From the NCBI RefSeq assembly GCF_024758725.1, contig NZ_CP096972.1, positions 1,346,001 to 1,410,000 of the forward strand: DNA of 64,000 nucleotides, given 5' to 3'. Shown piece by piece: positions 1 through 8,771 of this stretch (position 1 is its first letter; every line of letters begins with the position of its first letter). The position numbers and the translations under genes are program-made. The stretch comes from Sphingomonas sp. SUN039. Its GTDB lineage: Bacteria > Pseudomonadota > Alphaproteobacteria > Sphingomonadales > Sphingomonadaceae. The notes under the pieces were generated by a model. It did not search any database, was not told the origin of the DNA, and saw only the letters and a program-made list of their open reading frames with translations.

Positions 1-1536
1 CATCCGATCCAGGAAACGGGCAAACGCCCGACGGCCGGGCTCGACCGCAACCTAGCCTATCTCGGCTTGGTCGAGGTGCTTTACGGCTATCCGCTCGACG
101 GGGTGGTCCTGACCATCGGTTGCGACAAGACGACGCCCGCGTGCCTGATGGCCGCCGCAACGGTGAACCTGCCCGCCATTGCCCTGTCGGTCGGGCCGAT
201 GCTCAATGGGTGGCATAAGGGCGAACGGACTGGCAGCGGCACTATCGTGTGGAAGGCGCGCGAAATGCTCAGCCGCGGCGAAATCGACGATGCGGGCTTC
301 ATCAAGCTGGTGGCGTCGTCGGCACCTTCGACGGGTTATTGCAACACCATGGGCACGGCGACGACGATGAATTCGCTGTGCGAAGTGCTGGGCATGTCGC
401 TCCCTGGCTCGGCTGCCATTCCCGCGCCCTATCGCGACCGGCAGGAAAATGCGTATCGCACGGGCCTGCGCATCGTCGAGATGGTCGAGGAAGACCTGAA
501 ACCGTCGGACATCATGACGCGCGACTCATTCCTGAATGCCATCGTCGTCAATTCGGCAATCGGCGGATCGACCAACGCGCCCATTCATCTGGCGGCGATC
601 GCGCGGCACACGGGTGTCGAGTTGGCGCTGCGCGACTGGCAGGACCACGGCCATAAAGTACCGTTGCTGGTCAACCTGCAACCGGCCGGCGAATATCTCG
701 GCGAGGATTATTACCGTGCGGGCGGCGTGCCGGCGGTCACGAACCAGCTGATCGAAGCGGGGCTGATCCGCGAAGAGGCGATGACCGCTAACGGACGCAC
801 TATCGGCGACAACTGCCGGGGCGTTGCCATCGAAGACGAGAAGGTCATCCGGCCCTTCGCGACGCCGATTCTGGCTGACGCCGGGTTCCTCGTTCTGTCG
901 GGCAATTTGTTCGACAGCGCCGTGATGAAGACCAGCGTGATCTCACCCGAATTCCGCGCACGTTACCTGTCGAACCCCGCCGATCCCGATGCGTTCGAGG
1001 GACCGGTCATCGTGTTCGACGGGCCGGAGGATTACCATGCGCGCATCGACGATCCGGCGCTGGCCATCGATGCGACGACGTTGCTCGTCATGCGCGGGGC
1101 GGGACCCGTCGGATATCCGGGGGCTGCCGAAGTCGTGAATATGCGCGCGCCCGCCTATCTGCTGCGCGAGGGCGTGGCCGCGCTGCCGTGTCTGGGCGAC
1201 GGGCGGCAATCGGGCACGTCGGGGAGTCCCTCGATCCTCAACGCCTCACCCGAAGCGGCAGCGGGCGGCGGCTTGGCGCTACTGGTGTCGGGCGACAGGG
1301 TACGAATCGACCTGAAGCGCGGCACGGTCGATGTGCTGGTCGACAACGCCGAACTGACGGCGCGCCGAGCGACGCTCGAGGCAAAGGGCGGCTATCCCTA
1401 TCCGGTATCGCAAACTCCGTGGCAGGCCATCCAGCGCGAGGTTGTCGGCCAGATGGAAACCGGGGCGATCCTCGAAGGCGCCGAAGATTTTCAGCGCATT
1501 GCCCAGACCCGCGGCCTTCCGCGCGACAACCACTGA
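1..1536 (+). CDS. Sugar-acid dehydratase, IlvD/Edd family (pentonate dehydratase), 5' end cut by window
   Basis: The reading frame is open from base 1, so the N-terminus is missing. IlvD/Edd enzymes are Fe-S, Mg-dependent dehydratases. The segment [18 protein letters not shown] followed by [18 protein letters not shown] closely follows what I recall of D-xylonate and L-arabinonate dehydratases rather than the amino-acid enzyme IlvD. Cys residues in GCDKTTP and in STGYCNTMG are the expected cluster ligands. The reaction would be aldonate to 2-keto-3-deoxy-aldonate plus water in the cytoplasm. It is the first visible gene of an operon with semialdehyde dehydrogenase, keto-deoxy-acid dehydratase and aldose dehydrogenase, which places it in a Weimberg-type pathway. 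Whether the substrate is L-arabinonate, D-xylonate or D-galactonate cannot be told; the neighbouring dehydrogenase favours L-arabinonate. About 490-515 codons are visible of a protein usually near 580-595 residues. Confidence 0.92.
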   Translation, partial: HPIQETGKRPTAGLDRNLAYLGLVEVLYGYPLDGVVLTIGCDKTTPACLMAAATVNLPAIALSVGPMLNGWHKGERTGSGTIVWKAREMLSRGEIDDAGFIKLVASSAPSTGYCNTMGTATTMNSLCEVLGMSLPGSAAIPAPYRDRQENAYRTGLRIVEMVEEDLKPSDIMTRDSFLNAIVVNSAIGGSTNAPIHLAAIARHTGVELALRDWQDHGHKVPLLVNLQPAGEYLGEDYYRAGGVPAVTNQLIEAGLIREEAMTANGRTIGDNCRGVAIEDEKVIRPFATPILADAGFLVLSGNLFDSAVMKTSVISPEFRARYLSNPADPDAFEGPVIVFDGPEDYHARIDDPALAIDATTLLVMRGAGPVGYPGAAEVVNMRAPAYLLREGVAALPCLGDGRQSGTSGSPSILNASPEAAAGGGLALLVSGDRVRIDLKRGTVDVLVDNAELTARRATLEAKGGYPYPVSQTPWQAIQREVVGQMETGAILEGAEDFQRIAQTRGLPRDNH

Positions 1537-1551
1537 TTTCGGAGTATAAGC

Positions 1552-3093
1552 GTGACAGTCGACGGCTCAATTCTGATCGGTACGCGCGATGTGCGGCGCG
1601 ACGCCGTATTTCACGCGGTCGAGGCTGCAAGCGGGGCTGAACTTCCGCAGCCTTTTGCCGAGGCGAACGAAACCGACGTGGCCGAGGCTTGCGCGCTGGC
1701 CGAAGAAGCCTCTGGTGCGTTCGGGGCACTCGCACCCGATACCCGCGCTGCCTTCATCGAGACCGTGGCTATCGCGATCGAAGCGATCGGCGATGTCCTG
1801 ATCGAAACGGCGATGATGGAAACGGGCCTGCCTCGTGCGCGGCTCGAGGGCGAGCGTGGCCGCACGACCGGCCAGTTGCGGATGTTTGCTGCCGAGGTGC
1901 GCGAAGGCGGATGGCTGGACGCAGTGATCGATACTGCGCTGCCCGACCGCACGCCGCCACGCGCCGACTTGCGCCGGATGAACCTGCCGCTGGGGCCGGT
2001 CGCGGTATTCGGCGCGTCGAACTTCCCGCTCGCCTTTTCAGTCGCGGGCGGCGACACGGCGGCCGCGTTTGCGGCGGGCTGCCCGGTGGTCGTCAAAGGG
2101 CATCCGGCCCATCCCGGCACAGGCGAACTCGTCTCGCGAGCGATCCGGTCGGCTGTCCAGTCGTGCGGCCTGCCTGAGGGCGTATTCTCCTATTTGCCCG
2201 GCAGCAGCAATGCGCTCGGCGGCGCCCTTGTCGCCGATCCGCGCATCAAGGCTGTCGGCTTCACGGGCTCCCGCGGCGGCGGCCTCGCCCTGGTCGAAAT
2301 TGCGCGCCGACGGCCCGAACCCATCCCCGTCTATGCGGAAATGAGCAGCATCAATCCCGTGGTCCTGATGCCCGCCGCGCTTGCCGCGCGCGCCGAAGCG
2401 CTGGGCACGGCGTTTGTAGGATCGCTGACCATGGGTGCCGGTCAGTTCTGCACCAATCCGGGCTTGGTGATCGCGCTCGACGGCCCTGCCCTGGACCGCT
2501 TTATCGCGACGGCCTCGGCGGCACTTGCTGCGGCACCGCCCCCGGTGATGCTGACCCCCGGCATACATGCTGCGTTTACGGCAGGCGTGGCTGCGCTAGA
2601 CAGTAACGCGGCGGCAAAGCGGGTGGGTGCCGGTGCATTGTTCGAAACGACGGCAGCGCAATTCATTGCGGATCGCTCGCTCGGCCATGAAGTGTTCGGC
2701 GTGTCGTCGCTGGTCGTTCGATGCACCGATCTGGACGAGGTGGCTCAAGTGATTGCCGATCTCGAAGGCCAGCTGACGGCGACGCTGCAGCTCGACGCCG
2801 AGGATGTCGCGGACGCCGCGCCGATCCTTGCGCTGCTGCAAGCCAAGGTGGGTCGCGTGCTGGCGAACGGCTGGCCGACCGGCGTCGAGGTTACCCACGC
2901 CATGGTCCACGGTGGCCCCTATCCGGCAACGTCCGACGGTCGCACGACGTCGGTCGGCACGCTGGCGATGATCCGGTTCCTGCGCCCGGTCTGTTTTCAG
3001 GACATGCCAGATGTACTGTTGCCGCCCGCGCTGCAGGCGGCGAACCCTTTACGCCTCCCGCGCCGGGTCAATGGCGTACGGGAAGCGGCATGA
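1552..3093 (+). CDS. 2-oxoglutarate semialdehyde (2,5-dioxovalerate) dehydrogenase
   Basis: NAD(P)+-dependent aldehyde dehydrogenase, 513 residues, that would oxidise 2-oxoglutarate semialdehyde to 2-oxoglutarate, the last step of oxidative pentose catabolism. Seen in the sequence: a Rossmann region with FGASNFPLAFSVAGGDTAAA, the PVVVKGHPAHPGT cofactor segment, a general-base Glu near residue 263 (YAEMSSINP) and the catalytic Cys near residue 300 (GAGQFCTNPG). The FGASNFPLAFSVAGGDTA pattern is that of the ketoglutarate-semialdehyde branch (family of Caulobacter XylA). The start is GTG at 1552 with GGAG seven bases upstream; an ATG is absent at this end. The stop codon overlaps the next start, which indicates translational coupling in the operon. 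Confidence 0.92.
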   Translation: MTVDGSILIGTRDVRRDAVFHAVEAASGAELPQPFAEANETDVAEACALAEEASGAFGALAPDTRAAFIETVAIAIEAIGDVLIETAMMETGLPRARLEGERGRTTGQLRMFAAEVREGGWLDAVIDTALPDRTPPRADLRRMNLPLGPVAVFGASNFPLAFSVAGGDTAAAFAAGCPVVVKGHPAHPGTGELVSRAIRSAVQSCGLPEGVFSYLPGSSNALGGALVADPRIKAVGFTGSRGGGLALVEIARRRPEPIPVYAEMSSINPVVLMPAALAARAEALGTAFVGSLTMGAGQFCTNPGLVIALDGPALDRFIATASAALAAAPPPVMLTPGIHAAFTAGVAALDSNAAAKRVGAGALFETTAAQFIADRSLGHEVFGVSSLVVRCTDLDEVAQVIADLEGQLTATLQLDAEDVADAAPILALLQAKVGRVLANGWPTGVEVTHAMVHGGPYPATSDGRTTSVGTLAMIRFLRPVCFQDMPDVLLPPALQAANPLRLPRRVNGVREAA

Positions 3094-4070
3094 TGCGGTC
3101 GCTGTTACAGTTTGAGCAAGGCGGCACGCGGGGCGTTGCCGCGCTCGATGAAGCTGGCAAGGCGTGGCGGCTCGAAGGTGTGTCTTCGACGCGCGAGCTG
3201 GCGCTGCAAGCGTTGTCGTCGGGCGTCGGGCTGCGTGAGCTCGCGCAGCAGCGCGCCAATGACGCGATCGATCTGACCACTGTCACGCTTTTGTGTCCCA
3301 TCGACCATGCCGACCCGGCGCACCTGCTCGTGTCGGGGACCGGCCTCACGCATCTTGGCTCCGCCGAGGGCCGCGACAAGATGCACCGCGCGGCGGCGGC
3401 GGGCGAGACACTGACAGATTCGATGCGGATGTTCCTGATGGGGATGGAGGGCGGCAAGCCCGATTCCGGTGCGATCGGTGTCCAGCCTGAGTGGTTCTAC
3501 AAGGGCGACGGCGATATCCTCGTCGCGCCGGGTGCGCCGCTCACTGCCCCCGGCTTTGCCGAAGACGGGAGCGAGGAGCCCGAGATTGCGGGGGTCTATC
3601 TGATCGACCCGGATGGTCGCCCGGTCCGGCTCGGCTTCGTCCTCGGCAATGAGTTCTCGGACCATGTCGTCGAACGGACCAATTATCTGTGGCTTGCGCA
3701 CTCGAAGCTGCGGCAGGCAGCGCTCGGTCCAGAACTGCTGCTCGGCGATCTGCCCGACAGCGTGCGCGGCACCAGCCGGATCCTGCGCGACGGCAAGGTA
3801 CTGTGGGAAAAGGCATTCCTGTCGGGCGAGGCCAATATGTCGCACAGCATCGCCAACCTCGAACATCATCATTTCAAATGCGCGCATTTCTGCCGCCCGG
3901 GCGATGTGCATGTCCATTTCTTCGGCACGGCCACCCTTTCGTTCAGCGACGGCGTGACCACGCAGGACGGCGACATTTTCGAGATCGAGGCGGACGCCTT
4001 CCGGCTGCCGGTGCGTAACCTCCTGGTGCGCGAAGCCGCCTGCGCGCCGGTAGAAGTTCGCGCGTTATGA
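3090..4070 (+). CDS. 2-keto-3-deoxy-pentonate dehydratase, FAH superfamily (AraD1/XylX type)
   Basis: Fumarylacetoacetate-hydrolase-fold enzyme of 326 residues, of the group that includes Caulobacter XylX and AraD1/GguC proteins. It should dehydrate 2-keto-3-deoxy-L-arabinonate or -D-xylonate to 2-oxoglutarate semialdehyde, feeding the dehydrogenase encoded just upstream. Family-like segments are VSGTGLTHLGSA, GVQPEWFYKGDG, the acidic EEPEIAGVY stretch, GNEFSDHVVE and the C-terminal HFCRPGDVHVHFFGT. The frame is open much further upstream, but only from ATG 3090 does the protein look like the family, and this ATG overlaps the previous stop (ATGATG across TGA). The Azospirillum L-arabinose route uses a DapA-type enzyme at this step, so this operon has the alternative FAH enzyme. 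Confidence 0.87.
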   Translation: MMRSLLQFEQGGTRGVAALDEAGKAWRLEGVSSTRELALQALSSGVGLRELAQQRANDAIDLTTVTLLCPIDHADPAHLLVSGTGLTHLGSAEGRDKMHRAAAAGETLTDSMRMFLMGMEGGKPDSGAIGVQPEWFYKGDGDILVAPGAPLTAPGFAEDGSEEPEIAGVYLIDPDGRPVRLGFVLGNEFSDHVVERTNYLWLAHSKLRQAALGPELLLGDLPDSVRGTSRILRDGKVLWEKAFLSGEANMSHSIANLEHHHFKCAHFCRPGDVHVHFFGTATLSFSDGVTTQDGDIFEIEADAFRLPVRNLLVREAACAPVEVRAL

Positions 4071-4993
4071 CGAACATTCGCCTCGGACTGGTCGGGCTGG
4101 GCAAGATTGCTCGCGACCAGCATCTCCCCGCCATTGCCGCCACCGAAGGCATCGATCTGGTCGCCGTCGCCAGTCGCAACGCGACCGCAGAGGACGTGAA
4201 CAACTACCCTGATCTCGCCGCGATGCTCGGCGGCGAACCCGACCTCGACGCGGTGGTGCTGTGTCAGCCGCCGCAAGCGCGTTACGATGCGGCGCGGACA
4301 GCGCTTGCCGCAGGCAAGCATGTCTTCCTCGAAAAGCCCCCTGGTGCGACGGTGTCGGAGGCGCAGGCACTGGTCGCGCTAGCTTCCCAACGTGGTAAGA
4401 CACTCTTTGCCAGCTGGCATTCGCGTTATGCCGCCGCCGTACCCACCGCCAAGGCATGGGTCGCGGCCCACGCCCTCGAACGAGTCACAATCGACTGGAA
4501 AGAGGACGTTCGCCACTGGCATCCGGGACAGGACTGGATCTGGGAACCCGGCGGGTTCGGCGTGTTCGACCCCGGCATCAACGCACTGTCGATCCTGACC
4601 GAAATCATCGGCGTGCCGGTGCGCCTGATCGATGCCGAGCTCGAAACGCCAAGCAACCGGCAAGCGCCCATTGCCGCGCGGTTGAGCATGGAAACGGCCG
4701 GTGGCGTACCGATTGCGGCCGAGTTCGACTTTCGCCAGACCGGCCCGCAGACGTGGGATATCGCCATCGACAGAGCCGCCGGAACCCTTGTGCTCTCGAA
4801 TGGCGGCAATGAGGCGACGATCGACGGCGTCGCTCAAGACATCGGTCGGGAGGCCGAATATCCCGGCCTCTATCGCCGATTCGTCGACCTTATCCGAACC
4901 TGCGAGAGCGATGTCGATCTTGCACCGCTGCAGATTGTGGCCGACGCGTTTCTTCGGGGCCGGTCGATGGCCACCGACCCGTTTCTCGACTAG
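4067..4993 (+). CDS. Aldose 1-dehydrogenase, Gfo/Idh/MocA family (L-arabinose/D-galactose dehydrogenase)
   Basis: NAD(P)-dependent oxidoreductase, 308 residues, with an N-terminal Rossmann domain (GLVGLGKIARDQHLPAIA), the EKPPGAT segment of Gfo/Idh/MocA enzymes and a C-terminal substrate domain containing WKEDVRHWHPGQ and EPGGFGVFDPGINALS. From memory these segments match the Azospirillum L-arabinose 1-dehydrogenase very closely and in order. It would oxidise the sugar to the 1,4-lactone, the entry step of the pathway. The start ATG overlaps the previous stop as ATGA. L-arabinose, D-galactose and perhaps D-fucose are plausible substrates; D-xylose is less likely for this type. No lactonase gene is visible, so hydrolysis of the lactone must be spontaneous or encoded upstream of the window. 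Confidence 0.87.
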   Translation: MTNIRLGLVGLGKIARDQHLPAIAATEGIDLVAVASRNATAEDVNNYPDLAAMLGGEPDLDAVVLCQPPQARYDAARTALAAGKHVFLEKPPGATVSEAQALVALASQRGKTLFASWHSRYAAAVPTAKAWVAAHALERVTIDWKEDVRHWHPGQDWIWEPGGFGVFDPGINALSILTEIIGVPVRLIDAELETPSNRQAPIAARLSMETAGGVPIAAEFDFRQTGPQTWDIAIDRAAGTLVLSNGGNEATIDGVAQDIGREAEYPGLYRRFVDLIRTCESDVDLAPLQIVADAFLRGRSMATDPFLD

Positions 4994-5016
4994 ACGTACT
5001 GATCAGGGGTTCAGGA

Positions 5017-5712
5017 TTGGGCAAGGCTGAGCGTATTCATCAGGCGATCGCCCGCTCGCTTGGCACTGCCATCCTGAGCGGACGATACCGGCCGGGCGAC
5101 AGTTTCGAAGGAGAGATCGAGCAATCGCTTGCGCTCGGCGTCTCGCGCACCCCTTATCGCGAAGCCATCCGCATCCTCGTCGCCAAGGGATTGCTCGAAA
5201 GCCGCCCGCGAGCGGGAACGCATGTGACACCCCGCGCCCGCTGGAACCTGCTTGATCCCGATGTGCTTGCCTGGACGTTTTCAGGCGAGCCGGATGTAAA
5301 CTTCGTCCGCGGCCTTTTCGAGCTGCGCGGGATCATCGAGCCTGCCGCAGCCTCGCTCGCTGCGCGACGCCGTACGGAGGAACAGGTCGAGGCCATGCGG
5401 CAATCGCTGGCAGCAATGGAACGCTACGGCCTGTCAACGGAAGACGGGCGAACCGCCGACCAACAATTTCACCGCTCCATCCTCGAGGCGACTCACAATC
5501 CGGCGCTGGCATCGCTTGCAAGTTCGGTTGGCGCCGCCGTCGACTGGACGACGCGCTACAAGCAGCGGCATCAGCTGTTGCCGCGCGATCCCTTGCCCGA
5601 GCATCTGGCCGTTTTCGCGGCCATCGAGGCATCCGACGCCGATCGGGCGCACGGCGAGATGGACGAGTTGTTGCGCCTGGCGTTCGAAGACACTGTAGCT
5701 ACCTTGCCCTGA
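5017..5712 (+). CDS. FadR/GntR-family transcriptional regulator
   Basis: A 231-residue DNA-binding protein with an N-terminal GntR winged helix (residues 1-70, RIHQAIARSLGTAILSGRY through VSRTPYREAIRILVAKGLL) and a C-terminal all-helical FCD ligand domain (about 90-220, with RGLFELRGIIEPAAASLAA and a metal/ligand pattern Asp-His in DQQFHRSILEATHNP). It follows the pentose catabolic genes in the same direction after a 23-base gap, so it probably responds to a pathway sugar acid and controls this operon. The start is TTG at 5017, with an AGGGG stretch upstream; no ATG is available near this end. The effector and operator are not determinable here. Confidence 0.88.
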   Translation: MGKAERIHQAIARSLGTAILSGRYRPGDSFEGEIEQSLALGVSRTPYREAIRILVAKGLLESRPRAGTHVTPRARWNLLDPDVLAWTFSGEPDVNFVRGLFELRGIIEPAAASLAARRRTEEQVEAMRQSLAAMERYGLSTEDGRTADQQFHRSILEATHNPALASLASSVGAAVDWTTRYKQRHQLLPRDPLPEHLAVFAAIEASDADRAHGEMDELLRLAFEDTVATLP

Positions 5713-6157
5713 AGGTCTCAGGTCTGGTCGCGTCCTGCTATTAATCAAAGTATTAGGGGCCGGCGGCTTCGCGACCCCTTACGCTCGACTGCCTGTCGGC
5801 AATAGGCCGGCACTGCCCGTCAACAGGCGAGACGTCGTGCCGACGCAGCTGTTCGCGTCTGCCAACACCGCATAGCGTTCGCAAAAGTCTGGAACGATAA
5901 TCAAGCCCGGTTCCGGCCGTTCAGCAAATCTTCAATTCGGTCATGAACGGACGAGCGCTTTCGGGAATGGGGATCGGGCCGCTTAACGACCGAGATTGGA
6001 CACCAAGCGGACCTGGTATCATAATTTGAACGGACGGCGGCCGCCCAAGCGTGGCGTCAAAAGCCGGACTGTCGGCAAGGTCCAACTTCTAGCCCATTTC
6101 GTCTGCTAAGCTCAGGGTTCAACAGCTTCCAATCGCACCGCAACCCTCCGCGCTCGC
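5713..6157. other. Intergenic region without a recognised gene
   Basis: About 445 bases between the regulator of the pentose operon and the end of the minus-strand accessory gene. Short inverted repeats are present, for example AGGGG/CCCCT around 5752-5780 that could form a weak terminator stem for the plus-strand operon, but no T-run follows. I looked here for a tRNA gene or a copy of the att sequence found at 34.07-34.12 kb, because this would be the natural left edge of the mobile element, and saw none. Confidence 0.5.
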
Positions 6158-7468
6158 TCAATTCCCATCGCCCCCGCCTGGAAACAAAGCAATGTTCAGA
6201 ATCTCATCGATGTTTTCAGCGAAATTAGGGGTTCGAGAAACGACAGTCCCGATCATCTCCAGCAGTTCACGGCGGCGTAAACTTGCATCGGAGACCGAGC
6301 CATCAGCGGCATGAGCTTCGTCGATGACGAGGGTCTGCAGTTCTCCGGTGAGTCGATCGAACGTGTCGATTACGAAGTCTGGCCGGATGAATTCGTTCGC
6401 AATCGGGGCATCGAAGAGCGGGAACACGACCCGAACGTTAAGGCCGCGCAGATGCAGACGCCAGCGGGCGGCGTCGAGTGCTTTGATCAGAATGCGATCG
6501 TCATCTGATTTTACCGGCAGAAACCGCATGCCGCTATGGATTGGCTGGGCATACGCACCGATGGCATTGTACCGTTGGTCATCTGGATGTTTGCCGACGA
6601 CGACAAGCGTGAGGAACGGGCCATGTATTGCGCGGGCGCGCGTTGACGGGCTTAGCACACGACTTGTCGTCGTCATCGTCCGACCGTCGGCCAAATGGAG
6701 TGTATTCCCCCGTACCGACTGAGTATAAAGGATCAGAAAGGCTTGGGGCGCGTGACCGCCAGGCCAGTGACGCTCGAGAAATTTCAGATGGCCGAAGACA
6801 TGCCCTTTGAGAAAAGCATCGGCATGCGTGTACAGAACGTCAGAGAGCGCGATACCGGGCGCCACGAAAATCCGCTTTGACGCAGCGCGAATGGCTGCAA
6901 ACTCGCCCGTGATCGACCGCGACTTCTGTTCCGTCGATGCAATCGGCAAAATGACATTGCGCTTTGCGGCATCGAGCAATTCCCAGATCAGACGAGCGAG
7001 ACGGGGAACGCTGGCGCCCCGCGTGCGATCGTCAGGCGCGGTCGAGTTCGGGGCTTGTGCCAGATGCTCGGGGATCGGCTTCAAGACTTCGAAATAGCCG
7101 TCGGTGGGGCTGCGATGCGTCGCGGATGTAAGACGCTCGCGGATGCGGGGCGGTGCTTGCTCCCTGAAATACGGACAGTCGGTGCGATGGCGAGCCCTCC
7201 CGCGCCCCGTCAATCTTCGAAGATAATAGGTATCGGCAATCGCAAGGAACGCCGGCGACATCAACGGGGGCTTTTCGCCTTGGCCCTGGCAGCTGCAGGC
7301 TATCCACTTGCGACTTCGGCGGGCTTGCTGCACGAGAATGATCGACGCCTCCTCGTCGGCATCGGTTCCGCTGCCGTCGTACCAGAGTCGAAGCGTTTGG
7401 CTGAGCGCGCCTGGAATCTCGATCCGCGTTTGTTCCAAGCCATCGCCGTGGCGATCAATCAGCCACAT
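6158..7468 (-). CDS. Hypothetical protein, DUF1173-like, associated with conjugative elements
   Basis: A protein of about 436 residues if started at ATG 7468; the frame stays open to 7573, so a longer start is possible. The N-terminal third has a Cys/His pattern (IACSCQGQG ... RHRTDCPYF) preceding PTDGYFEVLKPIPEHL. The C-terminal third has RPDFVIDTFD and TLVIDEAH, acidic residues placed as in PD-(D/E)xK-like folds. The order Cys-x-Cys, Tyr-Leu-Arg-Arg, His-x3-Cys recalls DUF1173 proteins that accompany integrative elements; this is recognition by memory, not a search. It is the last gene on the minus strand of the conjugation region, separated from the DUF5818-like gene by 64 bases. No biochemical function is known to me. 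Confidence 0.6.
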   Translation of the reverse strand: MWLIDRHGDGLEQTRIEIPGALSQTLRLWYDGSGTDADEEASIILVQQARRSRKWIACSCQGQGEKPPLMSPAFLAIADTYYLRRLTGRGRARHRTDCPYFREQAPPRIRERLTSATHRSPTDGYFEVLKPIPEHLAQAPNSTAPDDRTRGASVPRLARLIWELLDAAKRNVILPIASTEQKSRSITGEFAAIRAASKRIFVAPGIALSDVLYTHADAFLKGHVFGHLKFLERHWPGGHAPQAFLILYTQSVRGNTLHLADGRTMTTTSRVLSPSTRARAIHGPFLTLVVVGKHPDDQRYNAIGAYAQPIHSGMRFLPVKSDDDRILIKALDAARWRLHLRGLNVRVVFPLFDAPIANEFIRPDFVIDTFDRLTGELQTLVIDEAHAADGSVSDASLRRRELLEMIGTVVSRTPNFAENIDEILNIALFPGGGDGN

Positions 7469-7532
7469 GCGCTTGGCCCTACCGCCGCATCGATGCCGAT
7501 TTCGGCGTCGACCATTATTCGAGCGCGCGAAG

Positions 7533-7745
7533 TTAGAGGGTATCCGGCGCTGTTGCTGTATATTGGTGCACATCGACTAGTTTTGCCGATCTGTGTCCGA
7601 TCACCGTGATTTGCTGGCCGAGAAAGTCGCGCGCGCTGCGGTCGATTTTCAGCGCCCATCGGACCCCATTGGCGTCTTCGAGAAAGAAGCCGTGCCGACC
7701 CGCCTTCAATCGCCCAGTGAGTTCGGTTTCGCCGGTTGCAGGCAT
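7533..7745 (-). CDS. Small DUF5818-like protein
   Basis: A 70-residue cytoplasmic protein with the pattern LTGRLKAGRHGFFLEDANG, VRWALKI and LGQQITVIGHRS. This is a small beta-barrel-like unit (OB-like repetition of G-x-V/hydrophobic strands) that I associate with DUF5818 proteins common in sphingomonads. ATG at 7745 is the only sensible start. It sits between the lytic transglycosylase and the DUF1173-like gene on the same strand. A longer overlapping frame on this strand (7459-7920) is rejected because it lacks protein-like composition. The function is unknown. Confidence 0.65.
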   Translation of the reverse strand: MPATGETELTGRLKAGRHGFFLEDANGVRWALKIDRSARDFLGQQITVIGHRSAKLVDVHQYTATAPDTL

Positions 7746-7817
7746 GGGTGCTCCGAGGACTCGACCCCGACTTGGGCCTCGCGCCCACCTTAGAGCAGCG
7801 GAAAGACTTGTAACGCC

Positions 7818-8771
7818 TCAAAAATTTGTGGCCCGGGCTGGCGCAAACACCAACTGCGCGTGGCGAAACAAAATCGACTGCGGCGAGCCAGGTGCAACCG
7901 TCATCGGCGCGCCCGTCCAATTCCCAATAATCGTGCGGACATAATCCTGTGTCTCGGCAATCGCGGGCACCCGCCAGCGTCGCTCGACGCGCTCTGGCCC
8001 CGCATTATAGGCCGCAAGCGCTAGATCGTAGCGACCGAACCGGTCGACATGCTGCTTGAGGTAACGTGCCCCGCCGCGCAGGTTTTCTAAGAGGGTATAG
8101 CGATCGACGCCAAGTTGCAGCGCCGTCCCCGGCATTAACTGGGCAAGGCCAAACGCTCCCTTTGGGGAAGTTACAGCGGATTGGTAGCGGCTCTCCTTCA
8201 TAATCAGTGCGTCGAAGAGCCCGACAGGCAGCCCAGCCTCGCACGCGGCGCGATGGACGAGTGGGAACAATATGCGCCGGCGTTCTTCAGCGGCGCGGCC
8301 GAATGCGAGGCTGGGCCGATACATAGGCATGACACAATCGCCGACCCCGCCAGCGGACGCGGCGGTCAGCGTGCGATCAAATGGCAGAGAATAAAGCGTG
8401 AATGGGTTTCGAAGGGCAGCTGCGCCGCTAACTGCGAACGACGTTGGCATCGATAATCGAGCAGTTTCGTTCGCATCATCAAGCGCAGCGCCGGTGAACT
8501 CGCTGGCCATTGCGCGCGCAACGTCGCTGAGTTTAGGGCTCAACATCGCTTCGGTGTTTTCCGTCGGAACAGCGCCTACCGCTGGTCGCAAGAAATCGAT
8601 CAATACGACAGTGCGATGTGCGCGCGCGTCGACCGCGGACGCTTGCGTCGTCAGAACTAGGGCTGCCAAAATTCCTGCCGGAAGTCTGAACCAGTTTAGT
8701 CGGCTGAATTGCTGCTCCGCTCCATTTCTGTTAGAAGAAAGATGGAGATTTGAAATGAGCCTCAACCCCAT
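7818..8771 (-). CDS. Lytic transglycosylase (SLT domain), VirB1-like, conjugation-associated
   Basis: A periplasmic peptidoglycan-cleaving enzyme that would open the wall for the type IV secretion channel. The SLT domain covers the C-terminal half: LFDALIMKESRYQ contains the catalytic Glu, followed by SPKGAFGLAQLMPGTA, GGARYLKQHVDRFG and the typical ALAAYNAGPERVE ending. A hydrophobic segment (LPAGILAALVLTTQASA) looks like a signal peptide. With ATG 8771, preceded by AGGG, this segment begins about 30 residues in, a long n-region. No better ATG/GTG lies closer; a TTG just before the hydrophobic core would make it too short. With this start the gene overlaps the divergent small gene at 8755 by 17 bases. 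It lies downstream of traG and is transcribed in the same direction. Confidence 0.85.
   Translation of the reverse strand: MGLRLISNLHLSSNRNGAEQQFSRLNWFRLPAGILAALVLTTQASAVDARAHRTVVLIDFLRPAVGAVPTENTEAMLSPKLSDVARAMASEFTGAALDDANETARLSMPTSFAVSGAAALRNPFTLYSLPFDRTLTAASAGGVGDCVMPMYRPSLAFGRAAEERRRILFPLVHRAACEAGLPVGLFDALIMKESRYQSAVTSPKGAFGLAQLMPGTALQLGVDRYTLLENLRGGARYLKQHVDRFGRYDLALAAYNAGPERVERRWRVPAIAETQDYVRTIIGNWTGAPMTVAPGSPQSILFRHAQLVFAPARATNF

Noticed and set aside
5713-6157. Left attachment site of the element
   Set aside because: Searched by eye for the tRNA-Glu 3' sequence, for TTCGATTCCCG and for an intact tRNA; none was found, so no border is placed here.
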